Under the pieces are notes generated by a model. The model was not told the origin of the DNA. It made no database searches and saw only the letters and a list, made by a program, of their open reading frames with translations. The translations under genes were made by a program, and so were the position numbers. DNA of 64,000 nucleotides from Flavobacterium commune (GTDB taxonomy: Bacteria > Bacteroidota > Bacteroidia > Flavobacteriales > Flavobacteriaceae): positions 2,604,001 to 2,668,000 of the forward strand of contig NZ_CP017774.1 of assembly GCF_001857965.1 (NCBI RefSeq), written 5' to 3'. Each line of letters starts with the position of its first letter. Position 1 is the first letter of the stretch. Below are positions 19,401-29,341 of the stretch, one piece after another.

Positions 19401-20756
19401 AACGAAGGAAACGAAGTGGATATCGTTATTTCACGTTCTACAGAATTGAAATTAATTGACGAGAAAACAGGTATTGTTTTAAATACACATAATATTCCTT
19501 ACGGTTCCAGTATTTATGTGAAAGACGGTCAGTCTATTGGAAAAGGTGATGTAATTTGTAAATGGGATCCATATAACGGGGTTATCGTTTCTGAGTTTAC
19601 CGGTAAAATTGCTTATGAAGATTTAGAGCAAGGACAAACGTTCATGGTTGAAATCGATGAGCAAACAGGATTCCAGGAAAAAGTAATTTCTGAGGCCAGA
19701 AACAAAAAATTAATTCCTACTTTATTAGTTTATGGTAAAGATGGTGAGTTGATTCGTTCTTATAACTTACCGGTTGGAGCTCACTTGATGGTTGAAGATG
19801 GAGAGAAAATTAAAGCAGGTAAAGTATTGGTTAAAATCCCACGTCGTTCTTCTAAATCAGGAGATATTACCGGAGGTTTACCTAGAATTACTGAGCTTTT
19901 AGAGGCTCGTAATCCTTCTAACCCAGCTGTGGTTTCTGAGATTGATGGTGTAGTTTCTTTTGGAAAAATCAAAAGAGGTAACCGTGAGATTATCATCGAA
20001 TCTAAATTTGGAGAAGTTAAGAAATACTTGGTGAAATTATCCAGTCAAATTCTTGTACAGGAAAATGACTTTGTAAGAGCAGGATCTCCATTATCTGATG
20101 GTGCAATTACACCGGATGATATTTTAAGAATTCAAGGACCATCTGCTGTTCAACAGTACTTGGTAAATGAAATTCAAGAGGTTTACCGTTTGCAAGGGGT
20201 AAAAATCAACGACAAGCACTTTGAGGTTGTAATTCGCCAAATGATGCGTAAAGTTCAGGTTCAGGATCCGGGAGATACATTGTTCTTGGAAGATCAGTTG
20301 ATTCATACTAAAGATTTTATCGTTGAAAATGATAAGTTATACGGTATGAAAGTGGTTGAGGATGCAGGAGATTCTTCTAACTTAAAAGAAGGTCAAATCG
20401 TTACTCCACGTCAATTGAGAGATGAGAATTCTTTATTGAAACGTACTGATAAAAATCTTGTTGTTGCCCGTGATGTAGTTACTGCAACTGCAACTCCGGT
20501 ATTACAAGGTATTACAAGAGCTTCGCTTCAAACAAAATCGTTTATCTCTGCTGCTTCGTTCCAGGAAACAACAAAAGTATTAAACGAGGCTGCTGTAGCA
20601 GGAAAAGTGGATCTTTTAGAAGGGTTGAAAGAGAATGTTATTGTAGGACACAGAATCCCTGCTGGTACAGGTATGAGAGAGTATGATAACGCTATTGTAG
20701 GTTCTAAAGAGGATTACAACGATATGATGGCAAACAAAGAAGAATATATTTATTAA
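16449..20756 (+). CDS. rpoC: RNA polymerase subunit beta prime
   Basis: A 1435-residue beta prime subunit. The N-terminal zinc site ([13 protein letters not shown]...CDRCG, about 69-88), the catalytic [12 protein letters not shown] motif (about residue 478 on) and the second zinc cluster ([13 protein letters not shown], near 908-920) are all visible. Start is ATG 16449 or the in-frame ATG 16452. A strong terminator follows. Confidence 0.98.
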   Translation: MMNNRNNKEKNQVKRFDKISIGLASPESILKESRGEVLKPETINYRTHKPERDGLFCERIFGPVKDFECACGKYKRIRYKGIICDRCGVEVTEKKVRRDRVGHINLVVPIAHIWYFRSLPNKIGYILGLPSKKLDMIIYYERYVVIQAGIAKNADGESLQRLDFLTEEEYLNILDTLPQDNQYLDDFDPNKFVAKMGAECIMDLLARIDLDQLSYQLRHSANNETSKQRKTEALKRLQVVESFRESNLNRENRPEWMIMKVVPVIPPELRPLVPLDGGRFATSDLNDLYRRVIIRNNRLKRLMEIKAPEVILRNEKRMLQESVDSLFDNTRKASAVKTESNRPLKSLSDSLKGKQGRFRQNLLGKRVDYSARSVIVVGPELKLFECGLPKDMAAELYKPFVIRKLIERGIVKTVKSAKKIIDKKEPVVWDILENVIKGHPVLLNRAPTLHRLGIQAFQPKLIEGKAIQLHPLVCTAFNADFDGDQMAVHLPLGPEAILEAQLLMLASHNILNPANGAPITVPSQDMVLGLYYMTKERLSTPEKKILGEGLTFYSAEEVNIALNEGRLELNARVRIRAKDFNEEGELVYQIIQTTAGRVLFNEVVPPAAGYINEVLTKKNLRDIIGHVLNSTSVPETAAFLDNMKDMGYKFAFRGGLSFSLGDIRIPEQKTQLIADAREQVEGISANYNMGLITNNERYNQVIDVWTSANAQLTELAMKNIREDQQGFNSVYMMLDSGARGSKEQIRQLTGMRGLMAKPKKSTAGGGEIIENPILSNFKEGLSILEYFISTHGARKGLADTALKTADAGYLTRRLHDVSQDVIVNIEDCGTLRGVEVSALKKNEEIVESLGERILGRVALQDVINPLTNEVLVASGQQITETIVKAIEASPLEKVEVRSPLTCEALKGICAKCYGRNLATGKMTQRGEAVGVIAAQSIGEPGTQLTLRTFHVGGVAGGISEESSIIAKFPGRLEVEDLKTVKGEDNEGNEVDIVISRSTELKLIDEKTGIVLNTHNIPYGSSIYVKDGQSIGKGDVICKWDPYNGVIVSEFTGKIAYEDLEQGQTFMVEIDEQTGFQEKVISEARNKKLIPTLLVYGKDGELIRSYNLPVGAHLMVEDGEKIKAGKVLVKIPRRSSKSGDITGGLPRITELLEARNPSNPAVVSEIDGVVSFGKIKRGNREIIIESKFGEVKKYLVKLSSQILVQENDFVRAGSPLSDGAITPDDILRIQGPSAVQQYLVNEIQEVYRLQGVKINDKHFEVVIRQMMRKVQVQDPGDTLFLEDQLIHTKDFIVENDKLYGMKVVEDAGDSSNLKEGQIVTPRQLRDENSLLKRTDKNLVVARDVVTATATPVLQGITRASLQTKSFISAASFQETTKVLNEAAVAGKVDLLEGLKENVIVGHRIPAGTGMREYDNAIVGSKEDYNDMMANKEEYIY

Positions 20757-20780
20757 TAAATAATATGTTTTTAAATTAAG

Positions 20781-20820
20781 AAATAGAAAGATTACCTCGT
20801 GTAGTCTTTCTATTTTTTTT
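20781..20820 (+). terminator. Terminator of the rpo operon
   Basis: A 15-bp stem (20781-20795 with 20801-20815; one G-U) with loop CTCGT and a T8 tail. Confidence 0.92.
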
Positions 20821-20847
20821 ATATTGTCACTTTAAAAATTGAAAAAG

Positions 20848-21150
20848 ATGAAAGATCAACAAGAACAAATCAATATTGAATTAGACGAAAAAATTGCCGA
20901 AGGAATTTATTCTAATTTAGCAATAATCAATCATTCTTCTTCGGAGTTTGTCTTAGACTTTGTAAGTATCATGCCCGGTGTTCCTAAGGCTAAGGTGAAG
21001 TCAAGAATCGTTTTGACTCCACAACACGCTAAGAGATTGTTAAAGGCTATAGGTGAAAATATTCACCGTTTTGAAGTAGCTCATGGCGAAATCAAAGAAA
21101 CGGAACACGCACCCATTCCGCTTAATTTTGGTCCAGCGGGACAAGCATAA
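20848..21150 (+). CDS. DUF3467 family protein
   Basis: A 100-residue protein matching DUF3467 (GIYSNLAIINHSSSEFVLDF, MPGVPKAKVKSRIVLTPQHA, KRLLKAIGENIHRFE). Small, cytoplasmic, function unknown, common in Bacteroidota next to rpoC. ATG 20848 is preferred to a TTG at 20839. It lies between two terminators, so it is its own transcription unit or fed by readthrough from rpoC. Confidence 0.85.
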   Translation: MKDQQEQINIELDEKIAEGIYSNLAIINHSSSEFVLDFVSIMPGVPKAKVKSRIVLTPQHAKRLLKAIGENIHRFEVAHGEIKETEHAPIPLNFGPAGQA

Positions 21151-21155
21151 AATAC

Positions 21156-21188
21156 AAAGGCTTTCATTTCATTGAGAGCCTTTTTTTA
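21156..21188 (+). terminator. Terminator of DUF3467 gene
   Basis: AAAGGCTTTCA (21156-21166) pairs with TGAGAGCCTTT (21173-21183, one G-U pair), followed by a T-run. Confidence 0.88.
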
Positions 21189-21280
21189 TTCTTTTATAAT
21201 GTGAAATTGCTTTTTTTTAGTAGCTAAACGAGTTTTAGAGTAGTTTGTCGGAAATGTTTTTTACTGTTTTTCTATTGCAA

Positions 21281-21288
21281 TAGATTTG
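21281..21288 (+). promoter_or_regulatory. Promoter -7 element for exported protein gene
   Basis: TAGATTTG, a match to TAnnTTTG, 36 bp before the chosen ATG 21325; no clear -33 element. Confidence 0.5.
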
Positions 21289-21324
21289 TTTCATAATAAA
21301 ATCATAATTGTAGAAACAAAAACT

Positions 21325-21678
21325 ATGAACAACGTAAAAATAAATAAAGCTAACTCAAAATTAACCCAACTAATAGTTGTGTTTGTGTTGTTTTTTATGG
21401 TTTCTTTTTCTGCTTTTGCACAGGATAAAGCTATTTCTAATACTGGTTTTGCTGAAAAAGTACAATCAACAAATGTGAAATTAGAAAGTTCAAGAGCTAC
21501 TTCAAATATGGAATTTGCATTGTGGTTTATGGGGACAAAACAAGATCCAAATTCTACTTTATCGACTGAGGAATGTAATGCTAAAAAATCAATTATTACT
21601 TCAGGAATGGCTCCTAATCGTTTGTTAATTAAAGCTTTTTTGAAAAAAGTAGTGAATTACGAAAATTCATTGTCTTAA
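21325..21678 (+). CDS. Small exported protein of unknown function
   Basis: A 117-residue protein that I do not recognise. It has a clear signal peptide (basic start, hydrophobic core about 15-29, cleavage likely after SAFA before QDKA). The mature part has a single cysteine and no known motif. ATG 21325 is chosen because it gives a standard signal peptide and follows the -7 element; the frame is open upstream to 21286. It is an isolated unit between terminators, convergent with prfC. Confidence 0.65.
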   Translation: MNNVKINKANSKLTQLIVVFVLFFMVSFSAFAQDKAISNTGFAEKVQSTNVKLESSRATSNMEFALWFMGTKQDPNSTLSTEECNAKKSIITSGMAPNRLLIKAFLKKVVNYENSLS

Positions 21679-21704
21679 GCCTAAAAAAATATAATTCATA
21701 AAAA

Positions 21705-21734
21705 AAAACGGTTTCAATTACATGAGACCGTTTT
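21705..21734. terminator. Bidirectional terminator
   Basis: AAAACGGTTTCA (21705-21716) pairs with TGAGACCGTTTT (21723-21734), with A-run before and T-run after. It is shared by the exported-protein gene and the convergent prfC. Confidence 0.92.
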
Positions 21735-21745
21735 TTTTATGGAAT

Positions 21746-23335
21746 TTATTCTAATTCAGAGGTGAAAAACAATTTAACACTTGGGTATTTATTTTGAGTC
21801 ATTTGGATTGTGAAATCCGAATCTGCCAGGAAGACTAGTTGATCGTATTTGTCTTTGGCAAGGAATTTTTGTTTGATTCGTTTGAATTCTTTGAATTCCT
21901 CATTTTTTGCATCATCAGGTTTTACCCAACAAGCTTTGTGTACCGGGAAATTTTCATAAGTACATTTTGCGCCATACTCATGCTCTAAACGGTATTGAAT
22001 TACCTCATATTGAAGTGCACCAACAGTACCAATCACTTTTCGGTTGTTCATTTCTAAAGTAAACAACTGTGCAACACCTTCGTCCATTAATTGGTCAACC
22101 CCTTTATCCAACTGTTTTGCCTTCATAGGATCGGCATTATTGATGTATCTAAAATGTTCCGGAGAGAAACTTGGAATTCCTTTAAAATTCATGATTTCAC
22201 CTTCTGTCAAGGTGTCACCAATTTTGAAATTTCCAGTATCGTGAAGCCCTACAATATCTCCAGGATAAGAGATGTCAACAATTTCTTTTTTCTCAGCAAA
22301 AAAGGCATTCGGGCTGGAGAATTTTAGATTTTTCTTTTGACGTACGTGATAATACGGTTTGTTTCTTTCGAAAGTTCCTGAAACAATTTTTATAAAAGCC
22401 AAACGGTCTCGGTGTTTCGGATCCATATTGGCGTGGATTTTAAATACAAATCCTGATAATTTTTCTTCTTTTGGATCAACTAAACGTGTTTCAGACTCTT
22501 TTGCTCTTGGTGATGGAGCAATTGCAACAAAGCAATCTAATAATTCTCTAACACCAAAATTGTTCAAAGCCGAACCAAAAAATACAGGTTGTAATTTTCC
22601 GTCCAGATAATCCTGCTGATTGAATTTTGGATAAACTTCATCAATCAACTCTAATTCTTCACGTAAACGATCAGCAGGTTTTTGTCCAATTATTTTTTCT
22701 AATTCAGGACTTTGAACATCTTCAAAAGCAATTGTTTCTTCGATATTTTTACGGCTGTCTCCACTAAATAAATTGATGTTTTGTTCCCAAAGATTGTAAA
22801 TTCCCTGAAAATCATAACCCATTCCAATAGGAAAACTCAACGGAGTAACAGTAAGTCCCAGTTTTTGTTCTACTTCATCCATCAAATCAAAAGCGTCATG
22901 TCCTTCACGATCTAATTTGTTGATGAAAACAATAATCGGAATTTTACGCATTCTACAAACTGCGACTAACTTTTCAGTTTGTTCCTCGACTCCTTTTGCT
23001 ACGTCAATTACCACAATAACACTGTCAACAGCGGTTAAGGTTCTAAAAGTGTCTTCGGCAAAATCCTTGTGTCCCGGAGTATCCAGGATGTTGATTTTTT
23101 TGTCTTTATAGTTAAAAGCTAAAACAGAAGTCGATACCGAGATTCCTCTCTGACGTTCAATTTCCATAAAGTCACTGGTAGCTCCTTTTTTAATTTTGTT
23201 GTTTTTTACCGCACCTGCTTCCTGGATTGCACCTCCAAAAAGTAGTAGTTTTTCAGTAAGAGTTGTTTTTCCGGCATCAGGATGCGAGATAATTCCAAAG
23301 GTTCTTCGGCGTTGTATTTCTTTTAAAAAGCTCAT
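21746..23335 (-). CDS. prfC: Peptide chain release factor 3
   Basis: A 529-residue translational GTPase that recycles RF1/RF2 from the ribosome. GTPase motifs: SHPDAGKTTLTEK (P-loop), ERQRGISV (G2 area), DTPGHKDF (G3), NKLDREGHD (G4). The length and C-terminal region (GTVGALQYEVIQYRLEHEYG) match RF3 and not EF-G or LepA. It is transcribed alone from a -7 element at 23355-23362. Confidence 0.96.
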   Translation of the reverse strand: MSFLKEIQRRRTFGIISHPDAGKTTLTEKLLLFGGAIQEAGAVKNNKIKKGATSDFMEIERQRGISVSTSVLAFNYKDKKINILDTPGHKDFAEDTFRTLTAVDSVIVVIDVAKGVEEQTEKLVAVCRMRKIPIIVFINKLDREGHDAFDLMDEVEQKLGLTVTPLSFPIGMGYDFQGIYNLWEQNINLFSGDSRKNIEETIAFEDVQSPELEKIIGQKPADRLREELELIDEVYPKFNQQDYLDGKLQPVFFGSALNNFGVRELLDCFVAIAPSPRAKESETRLVDPKEEKLSGFVFKIHANMDPKHRDRLAFIKIVSGTFERNKPYYHVRQKKNLKFSSPNAFFAEKKEIVDISYPGDIVGLHDTGNFKIGDTLTEGEIMNFKGIPSFSPEHFRYINNADPMKAKQLDKGVDQLMDEGVAQLFTLEMNNRKVIGTVGALQYEVIQYRLEHEYGAKCTYENFPVHKACWVKPDDAKNEEFKEFKRIKQKFLAKDKYDQLVFLADSDFTIQMTQNKYPSVKLFFTSELE

Positions 23336-23648
23336 ATTTCGTATAAATAGTTTGCAAAAGTACTATTTATATATGCGATTTGAAAATAAATAAGTTCTCT
23401 GTTAATTGGAAGAGTTTTACGTAGAGATTAGGTTGGTGATAATTGAACTAAAGGTATTGTGGATATGGTTTGTTTTTTTTGACTATAATTTTTTGTTAAT
23501 AGTCAGGTGGATAGTTGTATAATGTAATTGAATTGTTATTTTTGTTCGTTTTTACTATAACAAATTATAAATAATATACTTTTATGTTGTTTTCTTATCA
23601 ATTGATAGAATATCAGATGACAACTAAAAAATAAAATTCCCAAAGCAA
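23336..23648. other. Gene-free stretch between prfC and SurA-like gene
   Basis: About 310 bp of AT-rich intergenic DNA separating two divergent genes. The only element I can support is the prfC -7 box on the left. No RNA gene, repeat or terminator is recognised in the rest. Confidence 0.6.
23355..23362 (-). promoter_or_regulatory. Promoter -7 element of prfC
   Basis: CAAAAGTA on the plus strand reads TACTTTTG on the minus strand, 19 bp upstream of the prfC ATG. Confidence 0.6.
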
Positions 23649-23669
23649 ATGCCTTTAAAAACCATAAGA

Positions 23670-25076
23670 ATGAAATCCATAAATATTAAAAAATCACTTT
23701 TATTTTTTATAATATTTTTATTGAATACAACAGTTAATGCTCAGGAAATAATAAAAGATAGCGTTGTTGTAGAGAAAAAAGTAACAACGTCTAAACGACA
23801 AAAAATAGACGGAGTTATTGCTAATGTAGGGGATTATATTATTTTGGATTCGGATATTGATAAGGCTTTTTTGGAAATCACCAGTCAGGGTGGTTCCGTT
23901 AAAGATATTCCAAGATGCCAGATGTTAGGGAAATTATTGGAAGATAAATTATATGCACATCAGGCTATTCAGGATAGTGTGAAGGTAACTGATACTGAAG
24001 TAAAATCGCTGATGGATGAACGATTGAGTTATATGGTGCAGCAAATTGGTTCGATGGAGAAAGTAATTAAATATTACAAAAAAGATACAGAGGAGGAATT
24101 TAGAAGTTATTTTTTTGATATTTTGAAAGAAAATAAGCTGACTTCTGAAATGCAAAAAAAGATAGTTGATGAAGTTGAAATTACTCCGGAAGAGGTTCGT
24201 AATTTTTTCAAAAAATTGCCAAAAGATGAATTGCCTGTTTTTGGTGCCGAAATGGAAGTTTCACAAATAATTATTGAGCCTAAAATAACTGCAGTTGAAA
24301 AACAAAAAGTGATAGATCGATTGAATGGTTTTAAAAAAGACATTCAGGAAGGCTCCAGTTTTGCGACCAAGGCTGTTTTGTATTCTCAGGATCCGGGTTC
24401 CAGATCCAGTGGTGGTTTTTATAAAATGACCCGTAAAACACCTTTTGTAAAAGAGTTTAAAGATGTTGCTTTTAGCTTACAAGAAGGTGAAATATCGGCT
24501 CCTTTTGAAACCGAATATGGTTTTCATATTATTTATTTGGAGAAGATAAAAGGGCAGGAATTAGAATTGCGTCATATATTGTTAACGCCAACAGTTAGCA
24601 AAGAAGCATTAGACGAAGCAAAAGAAAAAATCAATTTGATTAGAAAGCGAATTGTAGATAAGGAAATTTCATTTGCAGATGCTGCAAGAACCATGTCGGA
24701 TCAAAAAGAAACAAGAGCTAATGGTGGTGTTTTGATTAATCCAAACACACAGGATACTCGTTTTGAATTGACTAAAATGGATCCTGAATTGTATTCGCAA
24801 GTTTCAAATTTAAAAGATAGTGAGATTTCGTTACCGGTTTTAGACGAAACAAAATCAGGAAAAAAACAATATAAAATTGTGACTGTTACTAACCGAATCA
24901 ACGAACATACCGCAGATTATGCTCAGGATTATGTTAAGATTAAAGATTTGGCATTAAAGGAAAAGCAAATCAAGGCTATCGGTAAATGGTTTGATGAAAA
25001 AATTAAAGAGACGTATATTAAAATTATTGGAGAATACAGAGATTGTAGTTTTACAAATAACTGGTTGAAAAAATAA
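23670..25076 (+). CDS. Periplasmic peptidyl-prolyl isomerase (SurA-like)
   Basis: A 468-residue exported protein with signal peptide (KSLLFFIIFLL, cleavage near VNA-QEI), a SurA-type N-terminal chaperone region (DGVIANVGDYIILDSDID) and two parvulin domains (about 180-275 and 285-390). The first is better conserved (EVSQIIIEP, QDPGSRSSGGFYKM, PFETEYGFHIIYLEK). Such proteins assist outer-membrane protein folding in the periplasm. ATG 23670 is chosen because it begins a normal signal peptide; an in-frame ATG at 23649 would add seven residues. It is followed by a terminator. Confidence 0.87.
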   Translation: MKSINIKKSLLFFIIFLLNTTVNAQEIIKDSVVVEKKVTTSKRQKIDGVIANVGDYIILDSDIDKAFLEITSQGGSVKDIPRCQMLGKLLEDKLYAHQAIQDSVKVTDTEVKSLMDERLSYMVQQIGSMEKVIKYYKKDTEEEFRSYFFDILKENKLTSEMQKKIVDEVEITPEEVRNFFKKLPKDELPVFGAEMEVSQIIIEPKITAVEKQKVIDRLNGFKKDIQEGSSFATKAVLYSQDPGSRSSGGFYKMTRKTPFVKEFKDVAFSLQEGEISAPFETEYGFHIIYLEKIKGQELELRHILLTPTVSKEALDEAKEKINLIRKRIVDKEISFADAARTMSDQKETRANGGVLINPNTQDTRFELTKMDPELYSQVSNLKDSEISLPVLDETKSGKKQYKIVTVTNRINEHTADYAQDYVKIKDLALKEKQIKAIGKWFDEKIKETYIKIIGEYRDCSFTNNWLKK

Positions 25077-25092
25077 TTTGGTCAAAATAACT

Positions 25093-25134
25093 AAAAAGAG
25101 TTAGCTTTATGAATTCATAGAGTTAGCTCTTTTT
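25093..25134 (+). terminator. Terminator of SurA-like gene
   Basis: A 21-bp stem (25093-25113 with 25114-25134) in which every mismatch is a G-U wobble on the plus-strand RNA, ending in T6. Folding requires opening the central TATGAATTCATA for a loop. Confidence 0.85.
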
Positions 25135-25153
25135 TAATTTAAAATAGTTTATA

Positions 25154-26128
25154 ATGTCTGATGTAGCGGCAATACATAATTTGGTTCAGAAACGAACTGA
25201 GTTGAAAAAAGAAATAGCAAAAATTATTGTAGGTCAGGAAGCAGTAATAGATCAAATATTATTATGTGTTTTTTCAGGAGGACATGCGCTTTTAGTGGGG
25301 GTTCCTGGTTTGGCCAAAACATTGATGGTGAATACTATTTCGGAGGCTCTAGGACTTCATTTTAAAAGAATTCAGTTTACGCCGGATTTAATGCCTTCGG
25401 ATATTTTAGGAAGTGAAATTCTGGATGCCACGCCTGCCGTCGGGCAGGAAAATCGTCAGTTTAAATTTGTAAAAGGGCCTGTTTTTTCAAATATTATTTT
25501 AGCAGATGAAATCAATAGAACACCACCTAAGACTCAGGCAGCTTTGCTGGAGGCTATGCAGGAACGTTCGGTGACAATTGCCGGGGTGAATCATAAATTA
25601 GATTTGCCTTATTTTGTTTTGGCAACTCAAAATCCAATTGAGCAGGAAGGGACTTACCCTTTGCCGGAAGCACAGTTGGATCGTTTTATGTTTGCTGTGA
25701 AATTAGAATATCCTTCTTTTGAAGAGGAAGTTCAGGTGGTAAAAAGAACCACTTCTGATTTGGTTCATAAAATAAATCCATTATTCACAGCGCAGGAAAT
25801 TATAGATTTTCAACATTTAATTCGCAGGATTCCTGTGGCTGATAATGTGGTTGAATATGCTGTGACTTTGGTGAGTAAAACGCGTCCGGATAGTCAATTT
25901 GCAATAGATTTTGTTAAGAATTATTTGGATTGGGGAGCAGGACCCAGGGCTTCTCAGAATTTAATTTTGGCAGCTAAAGCTCATGCTGCTTTCAACGGAA
26001 AATTCTCTCCGGATATTGAAGATGTAATTGCTGTTGCGACTTCGATTTTAAGGCATCGAATAATTAAAAACTACAAAGCTGATGCCGAGGGAATTACTGA
26101 AGAAATGATAATAGCTAAACTTGTTTAA
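25154..26128 (+). CDS. MoxR family AAA ATPase
   Basis: A 324-residue MoxR-type AAA+ ATPase with Walker A (GVPGLAKT, 49-56), Walker B (ILADEINR, near 114-121), sensor 1 (LATQNPIEQEGTYPLPEAQLD region) and an arginine-finger region. MoxR proteins act as chaperones that load metal or mature partner proteins, often beside DUF58 and VWA-domain genes; none follow here. Residues 92-98 (ATPAVGQ) are encoded by DNA containing a GC-rich palindrome (25433-25448) in a loop that varies in the family. Confidence 0.9.
   Translation: MSDVAAIHNLVQKRTELKKEIAKIIVGQEAVIDQILLCVFSGGHALLVGVPGLAKTLMVNTISEALGLHFKRIQFTPDLMPSDILGSEILDATPAVGQENRQFKFVKGPVFSNIILADEINRTPPKTQAALLEAMQERSVTIAGVNHKLDLPYFVLATQNPIEQEGTYPLPEAQLDRFMFAVKLEYPSFEEEVQVVKRTTSDLVHKINPLFTAQEIIDFQHLIRRIPVADNVVEYAVTLVSKTRPDSQFAIDFVKNYLDWGAGPRASQNLILAAKAHAAFNGKFSPDIEDVIAVATSILRHRIIKNYKADAEGITEEMIIAKLV
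25433..25448. repeat. GC-rich palindrome inside moxR
   Basis: CCTGCC-GTCG-GGCAGG, a perfect 6-bp-stem hairpin in coding sequence. A related palindrome, CTGCC-GACA-GGCAG, lies in the repeat-rich gap at 44742-44755, so both may be copies of one short element. Confidence 0.5.
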
Positions 26129-26444
26129 TTTTTTTTGAAATAGACTGTTTATGCTGAAAAACATACTTTTCGCTATAACAAGTTGTTTTAAGTTTGTTAG
26201 AAAATAGTTTTCGCATTATTGATTGTTTATAAATTAAGTTAAAATTTGTTTTTTTCTTAGTTTAATGCTTTCTGAGTGCGTATTTTTCAATAATAAATGT
26301 TTTGGTAGTCTGGAGGAATTAAATTGTTTTTAATTCTCGGCTTAAATACCTAAATTTGCATCACAAATAAATAAAAATCACCTAAATATTGTGGCTTTTG
26401 GAATTGAGTAATCAAGGAATTTGCCATTAACAAAGAATTCAATT
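26129..26444. other. Gene-free stretch before acnB
   Basis: About 315 bp of AT-rich DNA. It holds the acnB promoter element near its right end (TAAATTTG at 26351-26358), leaving a leader of about 85 nt. No terminator, repeat or RNA gene is recognised elsewhere in it. Confidence 0.55.
26351..26358 (+). promoter_or_regulatory. Promoter -7 element of acnB
   Basis: TAAATTTG matches TAnnTTTG; the nearest upstream TTG is 24 bp away, slightly longer than usual. Confidence 0.55.
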
Positions 26445-29216
26445 ATGAACATTTATAGCGATTACATCAAGGAGATCGAAGAAAGAAAAATTCAGGGACT
26501 TCACCCAAAGCCAATTGATGATGCTCAATTGTTAAGCGAAATCATTGCACAAATTAAAGATTTAGATAACGCCAACAGAGAAGATTCTCTTCAATTTTTT
26601 ATTTACAACACTTTGCCGGGAACTACCAGTGCTGCTGGAGAGAAGGCTAAGTTTTTAAAAGAGATTATTTTGGGCGAATCTGTAGTGAAAGAAATCACTC
26701 CGGCTTTTGCTTTTGAGTTGTTATCACACATGAAAGGTGGAGCTTCTATTAAAGTTTTACTGGATTTAGCCTTGGGTAATGATGCTGCAATTGCTAAAGA
26801 AGCTGCAAGCGTTCTTAAGACTCAAGTATATCTTTATGATGCAGATACCAGCCGTTTGAAAGAAGCTTTCGAAAATGGTAATGCTATCGCTAAAGAGATT
26901 ATCGAAAGTTATGCTAAAGCAGAGTTCTTTACTAAACTTCCTGAAGTTGCCGAAGAAATCAAAGTGGTAACTTTTATTGCTGGTGAAGGAGATATTTCTA
27001 CGGATTTACTTTCTCCAGGAAATCAAGCTCACTCTCGTTCTGACCGTGAATTACACGGAAAATGTATGATTACTCCTCAGGCACAAGAGGAAATCAAAGC
27101 TTTGCAGGCACAACATCCGGATAAATCAGTAATGTTGATTGCAGAGAAAGGAACAATGGGAGTTGGTTCTTCTCGTATGTCAGGTGTAAATAACGTAGCA
27201 CTTTGGACAGGAAAGCAAGCAAGTCCATACATTCCATTTGTGAATTTTGCTCCTATTGTAGGTGGAACAAATGGTATTTCTCCAATTTTCTTAACTACTG
27301 TTGATGTAACCGGAGGTATTGGTTTAGATCTTAAAAACTGGGTAAAGAAAGTTGATGCAGAAGGAAATGTTGTTCGTAACGAAAGTGGTGAGCCGATTTT
27401 AGAGCAAGCATATTCTGTTGCTACAGGTACTGTTTTAACAATTAATACAAAAACAAAAAAATTATATAATGGAGACCAAGAGTTGATTGATATTTCAAGA
27501 TCATTCACTCCTCAAAAAATGGAATTCATCAAAGCTGGTGGATCTTATGCGATTGTATTTGGTAAAAAATTGCAAACATTCGCTGCTAAAACTTTAGGAA
27601 TTGAAGCTCCTGCTGTATTTGCTCCATCAAAAGAAATTTCTCATGAAGGACAAGGTCTTACAGCTGTTGAGAAAATCTTTAACAGAAATGCTGTAGGAAC
27701 AACTCCGGGGAAAGTATTGCACGCTGGTTCAGACGTTCGTGTAGAAGTAAACATTGTTGGATCTCAAGATACAACGGGTTTGATGACTGCTCAGGAATTA
27801 GAATCTATGGCAGCTACAGTAATTTCGCCAATCGTTGATGGTGCTTACCAATCAGGTTGTCATACTGCTTCAGTTTGGGATAAAAAAGCGCAGGCTAATA
27901 TTCCTAAATTAATGAAATTTATGAATGATTTCGGTTTGATTACTGCTCGTGACCCTAAAGGAGTATATCATTCAATGACTGATGTAATCCACAAAGTACT
28001 TAACGATATTACTATTGATGAATGGGCTATCATTATTGGTGGTGACTCTCATACAAGAATGTCAAAAGGTGTTGCTTTTGGTGCTGACTCAGGAACTGTT
28101 GCTCTTGCATTAGCTACTGGTGAGGCTTCTATGCCAATCCCAGAGTCTGTAAAAGTAACTTTCAAAGGGGAGATGAAATCGTACATGGATTTCCGTGATG
28201 TTGTTCATGCTACACAAGCGCAAATGTTGAAGCAATTTGGTGGTGAAAATGTATTCCAAGGTAGAATTATCGAGGTTCACATTGGAACACTTACTGCTGA
28301 CCAGGCCTTTACATTTACGGATTGGACTGCTGAAATGAAAGCTAAAGCGTCTATCTGTATTTCTGAAGATGAAACTTTGATTGAATCATTAGAGATTGCT
28401 AAAGGTAGAATCCAAATCATGATTGATAAAGGTATGGATAATGCTAAGCAAGTATTGAAAGGATTAATTGCTAAAGCAGATAAGAGAATTGCTGAGATTA
28501 GATCTGGTGAAAAACCAGCTTTAACTCCGGATGCGAATGCTAAATATTATGCTGAAGTAGTGGTTGATCTTGATGTAATTGCTGAGCCAATGATTGCTGA
28601 CCCGGATGTAAATAACGCTGATGTTTCTAAACGTTATACGCACGATACTATCAGACCACTTTCTTTCTATGGTGGAGAGAAAAAAGTAGATCTTGGATTT
28701 ATCGGTTCTTGTATGGTTCATAAAGGAGATATGAAAATCCTTGCTCAAATGCTTAAAAACATCGAAGCGCAACAAGGTAAAGTGGAATTTCAGGCACCAC
28801 TTGTAGTAGCACCTCCAACTTACAATATTGTTGATGAATTGAAAGCAGAAGGTGACTGGGAAGTTTTACAAAAATATTCAGGTTTTGAATTTGACGATAA
28901 TGCTCCTAAAGCGGCAGCACGTACAGAATATGAAAACATGTTGTATTTAGAGCGTCCAGGTTGTAACCTTTGTATGGGGAACCAGGAAAAAGCGGCTAAA
29001 GGTGATACAGTAATGGCAACATCTACTCGTCTTTTCCAAGGAAGAGTTGTAGAAGATACTGATACTAAAAAAGGAGAATCATTACTTTCTTCTACGCCGG
29101 TTGTAGTTCTTTCTACAATTCTTGGTAGAACTCCTACTATAGACGAATATACAGCTGCAGTAGATGGTATTAACTTGACTAAGTTTGCACCTTCTCATAA
29201 ACAATTAGTTAAATAA
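26445..29216 (+). CDS. acnB: Aconitase B (aconitate hydratase 2 / 2-methylisocitrate dehydratase)
   Basis: A 923-residue AcnB-type enzyme with the N-terminal HEAT-like domain unique to this class (YSDYIKEIEERKIQGLHPKPI), then the swivelling and Fe-S domains. A cysteine pair for the [4Fe-4S] cluster is visible in GCNLCMGNQEKA near the C-terminus. It isomerises citrate and isocitrate in the TCA cycle and can hydrate 2-methylaconitate. ATG 26445 is chosen over a TTG at 26421 because it fits the family N-terminus. A second aconitase of another class lies directly downstream. Confidence 0.95.
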   Translation: MNIYSDYIKEIEERKIQGLHPKPIDDAQLLSEIIAQIKDLDNANREDSLQFFIYNTLPGTTSAAGEKAKFLKEIILGESVVKEITPAFAFELLSHMKGGASIKVLLDLALGNDAAIAKEAASVLKTQVYLYDADTSRLKEAFENGNAIAKEIIESYAKAEFFTKLPEVAEEIKVVTFIAGEGDISTDLLSPGNQAHSRSDRELHGKCMITPQAQEEIKALQAQHPDKSVMLIAEKGTMGVGSSRMSGVNNVALWTGKQASPYIPFVNFAPIVGGTNGISPIFLTTVDVTGGIGLDLKNWVKKVDAEGNVVRNESGEPILEQAYSVATGTVLTINTKTKKLYNGDQELIDISRSFTPQKMEFIKAGGSYAIVFGKKLQTFAAKTLGIEAPAVFAPSKEISHEGQGLTAVEKIFNRNAVGTTPGKVLHAGSDVRVEVNIVGSQDTTGLMTAQELESMAATVISPIVDGAYQSGCHTASVWDKKAQANIPKLMKFMNDFGLITARDPKGVYHSMTDVIHKVLNDITIDEWAIIIGGDSHTRMSKGVAFGADSGTVALALATGEASMPIPESVKVTFKGEMKSYMDFRDVVHATQAQMLKQFGGENVFQGRIIEVHIGTLTADQAFTFTDWTAEMKAKASICISEDETLIESLEIAKGRIQIMIDKGMDNAKQVLKGLIAKADKRIAEIRSGEKPALTPDANAKYYAEVVVDLDVIAEPMIADPDVNNADVSKRYTHDTIRPLSFYGGEKKVDLGFIGSCMVHKGDMKILAQMLKNIEAQQGKVEFQAPLVVAPPTYNIVDELKAEGDWEVLQKYSGFEFDDNAPKAAARTEYENMLYLERPGCNLCMGNQEKAAKGDTVMATSTRLFQGRVVEDTDTKKGESLLSSTPVVVLSTILGRTPTIDEYTAAVDGINLTKFAPSHKQLVK

Positions 29217-29241
29217 ACAATTAGATTAGTTAATCATATCT

Positions 29242-29271
29242 AAAGCCCGAGTTGTAAAACTCGGGCTTTTT
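29242..29271 (+). terminator. Terminator of acnB
   Basis: A perfect 12-bp GC-rich stem AAAGCCCGAGTT / AACTCGGGCTTT with loop GTAA and a T-run. Confidence 0.95.
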
Positions 29272-29341
29272 CTTTATAGGCTCTTTTATTTTTTGTATAT
29301 TGTATGGTTTAAAATAGAATAACATAAAATATATAGAACTT

